Part shown: piece after piece, positions 22,897-35,500 of the stretch
Layout: each line of letters starts with the position of its first letter
How positions within the stretch are numbered: position 1 is the stretch's first letter
From: Branchiostoma floridae
Taxonomy: Eukaryota > Chordata > Leptocardii > Amphioxiformes > Branchiostomatidae
DNA length: 64,000 bases
Assembly: GCF_000003815.2 (NCBI RefSeq)
Contig: NC_049993.1
Span: 12,096,098-12,160,097 of the forward strand
Reading direction: 5' to 3'
Made by a program: the position numbers and the translations under genes
The notes under the pieces: model-generated
What the model was told of the DNA's origin: nothing
What the model saw: only the letters and a program-made list of their open reading frames with translations
The model's database searches: none

Positions 22897-23556
22897 TTAC
22901 ACCTCTGCCTCTGCCCTACCGGGCTCCTTGGCTATGTACACAATTTTGTCAGGATCAATGATCCTGTGTTTTATCTGTTCTGGACTCAGATGGATTGGAG
23001 AATGAACACTGATGAGTTTGGACGGGTCCAAATCAACAAGATCTTCCCTTTTAGGGGTGTTGGGAACATTCTTCTCCTTCTCCCCTAGCTTAGGGACGTA
23101 GTTGATGTTTAGATCCCTAAATTTACCCCCCACGGCCGCTACTTTTGAGTACTCGGCCACTTCGGAGCCCTGCTCGGAGCTGCCATGGCTGGAGGTTGTG
23201 TTCGTGCTCGCCGCCCGTTCTCTCTTCTCCCAGACGATGTCACCTTTCTCCGCATCAGCGTCTCCCTCCTCCTTGTGCGGCAGGAGACTTTCTTCTGACC
23301 CGTCACTGCAGCCGCTACTGCTGCTCGCCGTGGAGAAGTGCGCGCTCTTCCCGGAGACGTCCACGGTGATGCTTCCGTCCGAACTGTCCAGCCCGATGGC
23401 GGAGTCGTGCGACCACTGCCTGCCCAGCTTCTTCAGCTGCCCGATGTCGTCAACGATTTCCTTATCCACGCCCGAATCGCTGATGACGTACGGGTTCTCC
23501 ATGCGCATGGACTGACCAGTAAAGAAGCCATCCGCTGGTACAGAGTAGTACGTACC
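22897..23556 (-). CDS. Receptor B exon 15: cytoplasmic tail
   Basis: Residues 809-1027. Motifs shared with receptor A: RQWSHDSAIG, Ser/acidic run (SSSSGCSDGSEE), one EYSKV...NYVPK tyrosine module, and DPDKIVYI near the end. It also has a possible di-leucine sorting signal (EESLLPH). No YxxQ motif. The long plus-strand frames over this exon are shadows. Confidence 0.93.
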   Translation of the reverse strand, partial: GTYYSVPADGFFTGQSMRMENPYVISDSGVDKEIVDDIGQLKKLGRQWSHDSAIGLDSSDGSITVDVSGKSAHFSTASSSSGCSDGSEESLLPHKEEGDADAEKGDIVWEKRERAASTNTTSSHGSSEQGSEVAEYSKVAAVGGKFRDLNINYVPKLGEKEKNVPNTPKREDLVDLDPSKLISVHSPIHLSPEQIKHRIIDPDKIVYIAKEPGRAEAEV

Positions 23557-26500
23557 CTGCAAAACAGAGCAAGAAATTTAAGTAACTCCAATCCCATTTG
23601 GTCTACTAGTACATGCAAGTTATGTGGTGGTCTACTGCTAACAGAACAAATTTCTAGATCACAGATATGCAACATAGGTATGAGCATTAATTTGCATGCA
23701 AAATTGGTGTCTTGCAAAGAGGACGAGGTAAGTTGTCAGTTTTGCATTTCAAAGGGCCGCAAATTGAGAATGTCCAAGAAACCATCACATTTGTACAAAA
23801 GAATAGAGGCACATGCTCTGATATGCAATCGTGAAATCTTCGTAAGTTCTCATAGCTGCTTCTAAAGTACAGAACAAGTACGTTATGCTGTACAATGTAT
23901 AGTGCTTAATTATGTAGTTGCCAGACAAGAAACAGGATCTCACCTCTTCACAGACGTAGTTCTTTAAACCCGGGAGTTGGCTTCTTTGTTCCTTCATCTC
24001 CTTGAACCTGAAAATTATAAACAATAGATCATATTATATACATTATATACATAATTGCTATAATGGTTGTCACATACAAGATCAGGGCTCTCCCCAGAAT
24101 TTTTTTTGGGAGTGGTGCTCTGGCGAGCCACGAAGTGGCGAGTGGGGGGATAGGTCTGGGAGGCCTCAAAATTTGTAATTATTCTAGACCCCTTAAGATG
24201 GTTTTTGGTCTATTTTGGGTAACCTTTATTACCATCTTATAACTTTAAAATTTATTTGAAATTTATCTTCTAAAAAATCCTGAATTTAAAAAAAATGGGT
24301 ATAGCTCAACAAGTGGAACAGTATACACAACACCAAGTCATGTATTTCCTGCTTGGAACTTGACTGAGGCAAGTAACCTTGGAAAATGCTTAAAACATTG
24401 GGCAATGCCTACTACTAATTTTTGTTAGAACCTCTTTTAAATCAGTTCATCTTCAAGACTTGATCATGTTGATTATCAAAATAGCATTAAAGAAGATGAC
24501 AGCAAAATCATTTGCTACCAGGGAATGCAAGGACGTCCTTGGGGAATGTTAAGAACTTTCTCAAGCATTCCATCAATCAAAAATCCAAGAAACACAAAAA
24601 GTTTCCCCCTAAAATCCTCTGTTCCAGATGAAATGGAATGTCCCAAGACATGATATATAAGTGGTAGGACATTTCCACCCGTACATTCGAAGAAAATACA
24701 AATTGCATTTTGACTTCAAAAACCACATCTGAATTAAAAAAAGATAAACATTATCTTTTTGATCTGCAACAAATTATGAATACCCTCTATTCCCCACTTT
24801 GCCAAAACATTGAAATAAGATTTTCCATGTTCTCGAATCTGCTGCTTCGAAACGAGGTGCTAGTTTCTGTCTTTACCAAATATGGTAAGAAACAAAATGG
24901 CGCCCGGCCCGACCACAACTTTCAAATTTGTGCAAAGTTATCGGCAAATTTCTGCATTTCTAGCGGGTTTGGCCCCCCAAAACCAACAAAAGAAGCGACA
25001 AGACACAATGCAGGGCATTTTTATGGATGATGTTGCTAAAATTAATCAGTCATTTTTCGCCCACGTTGCCGATTTTTCGACAAAAAGAAAGGAGTATTTT
25101 CCATCGGCACATGGTCTTCCTTACGCTCGGCTGTTTTGTTTCAAAGTTCTTCCATATTTTTAGTAGTCTGGGGACTAAAATCACACACCAAAGGCTATAC
25201 AAAAGTACAAATGATGTTTTTATCTGAGTAGTGCTACAAGGAACCGGTCATTTTATTGCTGTTGCCGATTTTGAAGAATATGTTCCCGAAACATGCGGCG
25301 GCCACATGCCGGTAAGCCTGGATATTTTTCACAAACGTGTACTAGCTCCAAATAAACGGTCTTCCTTTGATTTTGTCTGGTTTTTAATGAGATTAACGTA
25401 TGCTAAAGTCACCGCCATCTATTGTTTACAAGCATAACAATAAGACATAAACAAAGGATTGTGATTTTTCACGCTAGACACCACCCTACCCCACGCCAGT
25501 TTCAATGAAAACAAAGGATTTATTGTGAATCTCCTGGGAAGGCTTGCCGATTTCTCGACCAAATGAGCAACTTCGCTCGGTCAAATTTGAGCGGAGTCGG
25601 ATGTTTTTGCTAGTTATCCCCGAAAATACAAAGAGAAAACACTAGATTTACAAATCGGGGGAGCGGCGCTAGAGTTGTTGGGCGCGGCGCTGCGCCGTTC
25701 TATAACGCTCTGGGGAGGGGCCTGAAGACAAGAACAATATCTAAGCCCAGCTGCAGAAATGTCTTGTGCAAAAATCATGTACTTGGTCCAAAAGAACTAA
25801 TCCTTTACCATTACTGAGACTTTAACATCAACAATACAAAAATAATCTAGTGGGATGTCAGTTTTACCTCTTGTGCATCTTGGGTCCTGACACGGCTAAG
25901 CAGATGCCGAAGAGCACCAGGACTGCGATGACTCCTGCAGCCGTCACTGCTGTCAGACTGACGGGTTCTGGAGTGGAAACAAAGAGATTGTGTTCAGTAA
26001 AACATACCTGCTGCCATTAGGAAGTGCACAACGAAAAGACAATGGGGAGAAAGCAATGCAAAAATGGTGGTGGTGCGGTGGGGGGGTTGCAGGGCTGTCT
26101 CTAGCTTTAAGTTTCATCTGTCCCACACACTGTTTGGGTTGTCCATCGCAAGCTTTGGAACACATTAACCATTACTAAATGGTTGGGGCATTGCAGAGAA
26201 AAATGTGATTCAATTGCAATTTGTCAATATTGTTCATGGTACATCTAAGCTAATTATGATAGTATGTTTTAATGCCATGAAATTCAGACTTTTTGGAGGA
26301 ACTGGGGTTAAATTTTTGTCTGTCCCAATAAGAAATTTTTGGCCATTGGTCAGAGGGATTGGCCCTGGAGACAACCCTGGTAAATGTGAGCGGTAGACTT
26401 AATACAGAGCAACCATGAAAAAACTTACCAGGCTGGGATGAGTGGTAGGCATTTGGGATATCGTTGCAGTCGAGGTACACGATTCCTGTGGGCTTCCCAG

Positions 26501-29500
26501 CCAGATCCACCTGTCCAACAGGCTGTGCTTGTACCCAGAAGAAGTACGACCTCCCCCGCCTGCAGTAGATCTTAGACTTGTCCACCAGCCATTCTGTCTC
26601 AGTCGTCTCTTTCAGGAAGACCTGGTCGTCATCCATACGTCCGTAGGAGATGGAGTACACGATCACGCGAGCGTTTCGTGGCACGGGCGGATCCCAAACA
26701 ACATGGATTTGCTCGGTATATTCATCAAAGGTCACCTTCAAGTTTTTCGGTATTCCTGGTTCTGAAAATAAAAGTTAAATCTGAATTAATCACAGGCGTT
26801 TTATGTTTTACAATCAAAGAATTTTATGATAGAGGAAATACAATAATTGACATTCTTGTAAATATCTAGCTTTGTATCAATTTGTAAGAGTTGTGCCAAA
26901 TGACATTGAAGTGAAACAGAGCAATCCATACCTCCAAGCTTGGTAAGGAATTTCTCCACAGGTGAAAGAGGTCCACATGGGGTTTCTGATGCTCCAGTAC
27001 AGGCTTGCACCTGTACTGGGTACTCGACATCTCCCTCCAGACCCTCCAAGACCACTTGCATCTGGTTCCCCACTTGTATGGAACTGTTTCCATAGTGGAC
27101 AGTGTAGCCCTGGATGATACCATTAGGCTGGGATGGGGGTGTCCAGGATATGACCAGAGTGTTGACTGTTGCATTGATGACACTGACCTTGCCTGGTGCG
27201 TCATTAGGAGCTACATAACAGGAACATACAAATCATTAAATACCATATCAGTGAATCTCTCCTACTCCAAGCATACAAAACAATACAACAGCATTTTGTG
27301 ATGAAGGACAGAGACATAAATCAGTGGTTTCATAATACTGTAAATGCATTAAAGTTCGCGGGGATTTAATTTCGCGGTTGCGGGAAAATGGACTTTTCGC
27401 GGTGGATTTAATTTCGCGGTAGCGCCATGCACTGTAATCTCTTACTGTTATCGAAAAATGTTCGCGGTGGTTTTAAATTCGCAGGGAAGCGGCCGCCGCG
27501 AAAACCGCGAACATTAATCCACCGCGAAAGTTTCTGCATTTACAGTAGTCTGCCAAGTAATGCGAGAAAGAGGCATTGTCAAACAAAAATGCTATTTCCA
27601 AGAATCACTAAAAACAATTAGCTTTCTTAGGTGAGCTAAAAGCAAAGTAGATGGCAAAACTTTGATATAAGACATTGCAACTACCTACACTGTGGATATC
27701 CCAGAAAATTGTCTTAGTCATCGTAAATACACGTACCTTTGATTTTTTGCAACAATAAACATTAGGATTACATTGATAGAAAAAGGACCTTCAATTTCAG
27801 TCAAATTGTAAAACCAAAATCCTATTTTGAAGAATCACTGAAAACAATTTGCTTTTTGAGGTGAGCTACAAGTGAAGTAGATGGCAAGACTTTGGTAAAA
27901 TTAGTCACAACTAGACAAATTACTCCACTTACCAGCTTGTTTAGTCCTGGTGCTGACGGCATCAGTTTTGTCCCCCTCTCCCTGTGATGTCACAGCCGAC
28001 ACCCGCACACTGTAGTCTGTGAATGGTGTCAGGCCAGGCAGGGTAAACTGCATGGGCTGGGCGTCGTCTGTCACATTGACTGACACGAAAACTGAATCTG
28101 TAATAACACGAGGAAAATCATATATTAGGTGAACTTCATTAAGACATTACAGTAACATACATACATCTTCATTTGTAGTAGTAATAGTAGTAGTAGCAGT
28201 TGTAGTAGAGACATGTGGTGTTACACAGTACCGTTGGGATTATACCGCCCCTTACGGGGTGACATACCATTTCTTTAAGCTGAATACAAGACAGGGATGT
28301 GCTAATTTTGACCTAAATGGAGGATAACTTTATCACCATTCTAAATGCAACAATGGACCCTAATGAATATCAGATCCATATATGTTATATGAATAGCTTT
28401 GATTGAAATTGGACAAAATGTGTTGCCAAAAGGGATTCTGACACTAGTTGTTCATGATCACAGCCAGTAAGACTCTATCCATATTTGTTGGGATAGTCGT
28501 TCATATGCTGTACAAAATTCTGCTGCCTTGCTACAGAAAAGTTCAATGTCAGGATTGAAAGATCGTTGTCGGGATCGGTTCTATCACAGTCTGATTGAAA
28601 ATTCTATGGCACCAGAATTGTACACTTGCCTATAATGAATGTTACTGTGCCATGACCAGCAAAAAGTCCTGCCTACAAGATGATGTAGAATTCCATGTAC
28701 TTCTCTATACACACCTGTAGCCAACTGCTGCCCCCTGACAGTGGGTGTAACATAGTAATACACCCTGTATGTAGTGATGATCCCCCTCCTGTCCTGTAGA
28801 GGTGGTGGCTTCCATCTCACCAGGAGAGACCTGGAGGTTTCAGCTTGGACTGTCACATTCTGGGGTGGGGAGGACGGCACTGGGGACACAAAGGGCACAA
28901 TGTCGATCAAAATTTTTGCTCACAAACAAAGTTCAAAGATTCTATGGCTTTTTAAATACATATTTGGGCACTTTTCAAAAACAAATTTCTGTATTTCAAC
29001 ACTGTAAGTATTTGAAAATGCTACATCTACAAATTTCTTCTGAAATGAAGCAACAGCTCAGTTACATATGTTATATAGCAAATAAACTAATAAAAAGAAG
29101 AAACATTACAGCATTGTCACTAGACAACTAATCATTTTATAAGCAGTAAACATACCTCCTTCTACGGAGTACAGATAGACAGTACTGGACGGTTCCCCTT
29201 TCCCTGCTGAGGTTGCTGCCTTCACTATGAACCTGTAGCGACTGTAGGGTAGCCAGTTGTCCTGGACGGTCACCGTCAGCTGCGTACCGGGAACGCTCGT
29301 CACGTTCCCGTCGCCGGCACATCCATGGTCGCGTGCGAGCTCGCACCAGGAAACATAGTACTTCCAGATGCCTCCGATGGCTGCTGGTGGTTGCCACGAC
29401 AACAGGACGTCTCCTTCAGTGGTGACCATGGCGACCACATTCCGTGGTTGATCAGGTCCTTTGGAAGGACAATACAAAATTCAAACAATTATTGTTTGCT

Positions 29501-32500
29501 CTATAAAAAGTAGGGTTAAAAGTGCTGGGATTTCTTTGTGACACTTCTCATCTTTGGATGTTTTGACATCAAAAACCACAGATGACAATAATTTCATGGA
29601 TGAAGGTTTAGGTAGTAAGGTACAGAAAACAAAGTCACCCTTGCAACTGAATAAGTTTTGTTACTGGATACGGTGTTTCAAAAAGCATTCACTATCTTTC
29701 GTCAGCTGATGATTTCTACTTCACTTCAGCCACAGACGAAAGACAGCATATGCAATCCTAAACATCTAAAACTTATCTAGTTACTTGAGCAACTTTTGTA
29801 TTGTGATCATCATACTCATAGCTGTTGGCATAAATCTTTTCCATTTGATAGATGTAAAAACAAGTTTCTTACTTTTTGAGATGTCTCGAAGCTGTAGGAC
29901 CCTTGGAGGTGACAGCCCTTTGTTGTTGTAGGCCATGATTTTCAGCTGGTACTCTGACAGCATGAGGTTTGGAATTGTGAGGGTGTACAGGTCCACATCG
30001 GATGCTGTGATGTTGTAGCTCGTAGTTTCGTATGTTCTCTGGTCAGTCGCGTTGACGAGGTAGCCACCCAGAGTCTCAGAATTCCACTTCTCAAGATCAA
30101 GAGGCTTTAGGAAAGGTTAGGAAACAATTAATGCATGAAGTACTGTAAATGCATTTACCTTTGCATTGATTTTACCTTGTGGTGGGAGGAAAAGGAGGTT
30201 TTTGCAGTGTTTGAAGTTTAGCAGTTGGTACAATGTAATTCTACAGTACAAAAGACTTACACCACACCACACCACATGTACCATGAAAGTAAAATTACAG
30301 CAAACATTTACAGTATAAAGTACATTGAACATGTAAACAATCTTAATACAAAGTACAGTTATTCATTGCTGAATACAATCAAATCAGTGTTTAAATGAAT
30401 ACCTGAGTGACTGGTTACCTTGAATAGCCAGAGTTACTGTGAAATTATCGTGGCAGTTGGCACCAATGCTAGACTATAGCAACATCCAGAGCCCTAAGGC
30501 AGAATTACACACTACAAGCGTTGTGATAAAAGATAACCTACCTCCCATCTCAGAGTCATATTTCGCAGTCCAAGTCTGTAGTCTATCCAAGTGACTTCAG
30601 GAGTCCTGACCACAGGGCCACCGGCTGGAGCTGGGGAGTCAAGAAAGGACGGATTTAAGCCACTTTTGAGTTGATAAGCTTGTCATTGGATATCCTTACT
30701 TTATTTTCACTTTATCTTAATATCCCAGATCAATTCTTAAGAAACTGTTTACAATTCATAAAACTGAGAATCAGTATAGATTGTCTACAAATTGCAAATG
30801 GTCATCCCCGCAACACACCAACCATGGTCAGACAATAAGGAGTGCGATAACGAGACAGGGTACATACCAGACTCGTTGGTTTGTGCTTCAATGAAGGGAG
30901 AGTATTCGCTCCACAACTCTCCTATCACCTGTCTGCATTGGATGCGGACCAGATAGCGGGTGTGGGGCACAAGGGAGCCCAGCGTCACATACTGGGGGTT
31001 TGGCATGTCCACCATTATCTCCTTCTCCTGTTAGATGTGCAAAAGAAGAAATTGTGAGCATGTGTGCAAAGAAGCCTTTAGTTAGTGATGTCTTTGACAA
31101 ATTTAGTGTTGCAGCCTTTTTAACTTTCTCACTGCTGCTTACTTTGTAACTCTGTTTGGGATCGTGTGGTACAGTGGCAGAGTGCTTGTCCAATACCCCA
31201 GAGGTCCTGGGTTAAAATCCGCTGATCTGTCACCAATCTTCTGTCCTTGGGAAAGGCACGTAATACGACTTTCTTCACTTCACTCAGGTATAAATGAGTA
31301 CCTAGCTCTGTTAGGGCCGTCCCTTTGGATAGCACATTACATGGAGGTCCAGTGTTTGAGGACACCACACTACTCGAAAAGAGTAGGGGTCCTTCTATTC
31401 CTGGTGTGAGTGGATCAAATAAATTGTCCAGATATGCAGCTTGTACCGGGTATGCAAAGCAAACTCACCCTTGTGATGTTGTCCCTCAGAGACACATACT
31501 GGATGGCACAGATATAGTTCATGAAGAGGAGCGCAGCACATCTCGGCATGTCCCACTCTACTGTCATCTCCCTACTGCTTACTGACGACACCAGGAGATT
31601 CTCTGGGGGGTCTGGTTTGACTGGGGGGGGAGAAAATCAGGTGGTAGGATCCATCAGGATATGAGATTACGTACAAGCGCACCCTTTACATCACCGTGTC
31701 TTCAACCAACCCAAGATACCAGGGGACCCTAACACCTTCCTACTTTCAACAAACCAGTCTTTACCTAGCCAACATCTCATTTTATTTGCACAAGACTTAC
31801 TGGTAGTAACATTTATTTGTGTCAGGGCCCTTAAATCTGAGCCATAGAGTTAATTCAATGTCAAGTTTTTAAATTCAAGTAGAAATATCTTGAACTATCA
31901 GGAGATAATAAAAGGAATGTAAGAAGCTTGCAGTAGTAGGTACTGGAGTACACATGTATGACTTTGAATACTGACTGTTTTTTGACTGTGTCAATTTTTG
32001 CCACACTTTTACAGGAGTTTTTCAAACCTTCCTTGCTATGTGATGATTCCGCTCCTAATTCCACAACCTTGCCTGTGTGTGAACTGTAATTCGTGATAGG
32101 TCCAAAGCAGATGAAAAGCAAAACAAGAGAGCCATTGCAGTTTGAATCAAAGCAGCTATAACTACATCACTGACTACAGCGCAGACTGGTCCATTGAAAG
32201 TTTCTACCCCCAGCCATGGTGAGAAATTACCACCATGCACTCTCACCTTATTACCTGTGCTGTCACCAGATATAAACATGGGGTGCAAAATTTTGTCATA
32301 CATATGATATAGGCTGACGGAGACTGGCATCTATCCCTATCGTAACTTTAGTCCATCCTCTGATCACTTCCGATCCCCTCTGCAAATTATCCAAATTTGT
32401 GGAGGGGATGCGATGTAACTTCGATGAGGACTCCTTGAGTTAAAAGAAGGACAGATTCTATCTACACAAAACCTGAACCAACCAAAACTTTTAGATTTAC

Positions 32501-35500
32501 AGCCAAAACATTACACATGGTATAAAAACCATGAAACAGGAAAGAACAGTTCATATTGTTGTTTCATGGCCAGCCAGTATGTACATAACTGTACACAATG
32601 TCATGATTCCAATTTTGCACCCTTCTATACTTTATAGTTGTACACCAAGAAAAAATTTTATCATCAAAAACAATTGTCAGTGCACCATTTGCAAACCATT
32701 ACACTTACCAAGGACAAAGCACCAGTGCATGCTTTACCTACATGCAACGCTTTGCCACTGAGGTAACAGTTACAAAATGTGCAAGCAGGAAAAGTACAGA
32801 ATAAAAGCATTCAAGTCTGCTTAGCTCCCATTGCACCTTTATCGTTTAACTTTGGCCCATGCTTAAAGCAATCGAACATACTCCTGTTACGTTCCCTCAA
32901 TACTGGATGCAAGCATGACGGAGCTGCTGACTGATCAGAGCGAAGCTTTGTCTCGGCCATTTTCTCACTAATTTGCTTGTGGGGCCCGCAAGAAGCTGAG
33001 AAAGAACATTCGTAATTGTCTTTGTTTGTGAAAAGTTTGGTATGAAAAAGGAGAGCCAATGAGTGTGAGAGTAGACAGAGGTGGTTGAGTGACAGCGTGG
33101 GGTTCTTAAAAGTGTAGACTGCATTTTACAAGTTAAAAATTTAATCTTATAAAAGGCTGTCTGTGTCAAAAATATGGAATTAGTTTCGAACAACATGAAA
33201 TATCAAAACTGTGCTTACTGGTAAATCCCTTTTCTGTAGTGCTTCTTGTATGTTAAACAGAATTTACAGTCAAATGAATTTCTTTAAGAACACATTTGGA
33301 TCTTTGAAACTGAAGAGTAACTATTGTTACGTCATTTTACATTTTGCATTTTTCTATTATCAAAGAGCTAAATTTATCATTTTATAACCAAAAGAGCTCA
33401 AAAGTTGACAGCCCAAATATATTTTTTTTTATTTGCAACCTATTTATTTATTGAAAATGACAACAAATTTGCAACCTACATTTGTAATATGGAATATGAT
33501 GTTTTTTTTCCTCTGAAGAGAACACATTATATTTTTGAAAGGTAGACTTGGAAATGTTTGAGCATGTATACAACATGTACATGTAGTTATGGAGGCTGAA
33601 GAGGCACACAGAGATAGGAAAGTACAGAATAGGATGGTTCGTAGTCAGTTGGATATCTCTCTGTTCCATGTATGTCCATGTGGTGCCAAATTATAGAAAA
33701 TCTTTAACTTCTTGAGTGTAAATGTGTGTAAACAACATGCAAAAATCAACTTGGGGGTTGAGGGATTTATCAATATGACATATGGAATACACATTTAAAG
33801 ATACAGTGAACCAGTGAATAGAACACCCAAACTCTTCCATTAAAAAAAGGAGCCCATTTTGTATCTTTACACCCCACCACACAGTCACACCTCACCGATC
33901 CAAATAATCGGACGAAATCAAATCAGGTTTTCAGAAAGTTTTCACCAGTGTGCAGAAAGTCATGCTTGAGTCCGTGGGTACCGGGTATTTTAACAGAAAC
34001 TCTTCACTTCAAATACCATCACCTTTGGTAAGCAAGCCATTAGTGCACCAAACATTACAGAGTGCTGCAAATATTAGCTGGCAAAAGAGAAGCAGGTGAA
34101 AACAGAAAGAAGGGAAAAGTTTAAAGGAGTTCACAAGAAGGGTTCCAAAAGCAATGGAACCATAAAGAGTATTACAAAGACAATGTGGTACATGTAGATC
34201 TGACATGTTGTTAACAGTGCAGATTGACATGATGTTAACATTGCAAGAACAAGAAACAAATATCACCAATAGCACATTAGAATGGCCCAGTTGCTGTGTA
34301 AAAATTACAAATATGATAATTTTTCTTTCAGTACCACAGCAATATGGTCCTTCTAATACTTGCCATTAGTAGAATAATTTTAGTTGAAAAAAATCTACAA
34401 GATTCACAAAAACTTAGAAAAGAAAGAAATGCCACCACATGCTGATAATGTACAAAACTAAAACAATGACAAGCCACATTTCAAATTAAGAGATACAAGA
34501 AAATAACAAATTGACTACTCAATGATACATGTAGAACAAATTGTTACTGTATCATAAAGGCCATACAAATTTCAAAATATCATTGACGTAATACAGAAAA
34601 CTTACATGACAATACAGTACACATATAGCTGCAGACATCACTAACATTTTACACATTACACAATTACTTGAAAGTAAACAAAAAATAACAGGACAAAACT
34701 GCACAATCCTTAAAAACAATTAACATTTACAATGTGCATTGCCATGTGCAATCCCTCTTGCAGGAAAACTAACTAAGTACTTACCTATGTCAGGTTTGAT
34801 AAAGTTGATGCTTTGAAACAGCATAGAGGAGGAGTTGACCATGACATAGTATGTGTCATGGAAAGGGTCAGCACAGCCATGGAATGGGATCTGGCAGCTG
34901 CTCTGTGACGTCAAGTTACAGGTCTGCCACTCCGTCAACCTTGTCGAGAAAAAAATAAAGTACAGTTGTGTGAATGAATATGGCCATGTACATGTATATA
35001 ACAAGAGCTAGCTACCACCAAAAAAATAGCATGTCAACATGAGATATCAATAATGGAAGTTCTGCTACAGTACCAATGTAAGCCGCCAGAAGATCCAAAA
35101 TCTACCCATTACTTTGATAGGGTTAGAACAAATACCAAATTTCACAAAGATCCATCTAAGACATAACCTCCAAAAGTAAAAAAACAAGTTTGGAAATAGC
35201 TACCAATACCATATTCATTCAATTGGTCTTTCAAGAGAGACACCTAATGACCAGCAGATGACCTGCAGAAGGACAAGTTGAGGTAGAGTATGCCACTCCT
35301 AGTTGAAGACTCATAGCTTGTCTTCTGCAGTTTGTTTGCAAACCACAAGGTGTCTCTTCACTCACTGTCAGTCAAGAGCAGTTACCATTCCCTTTCTACC
35401 ATCTGTTTAGTGGGCCATCTTATCTTATCCTCTTTAAAAATGCGATGACTTAGAGTAAGAGAGAATATGAAAACTCAGGAAAGAGCAAACTGTTCAGCAG

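Noticed and set aside
23102-23865. Long plus-strand open frames opposite receptor B exon 15
   Set aside because: They are antisense shadows of a well-supported, paralogue-conserved coding exon with higher GC content.
24710-25437. Overlapping plus-strand open frames
   Set aside because: They lie inside the inverted-repeat element of intron 13 and match no domain I know.
31203-31220. Possible tRNA gene by its B-box-like sequence
   Set aside because: The A and B boxes are degenerate and the sequence continues into a SINE body, so it is a SINE head and not a functional tRNA.
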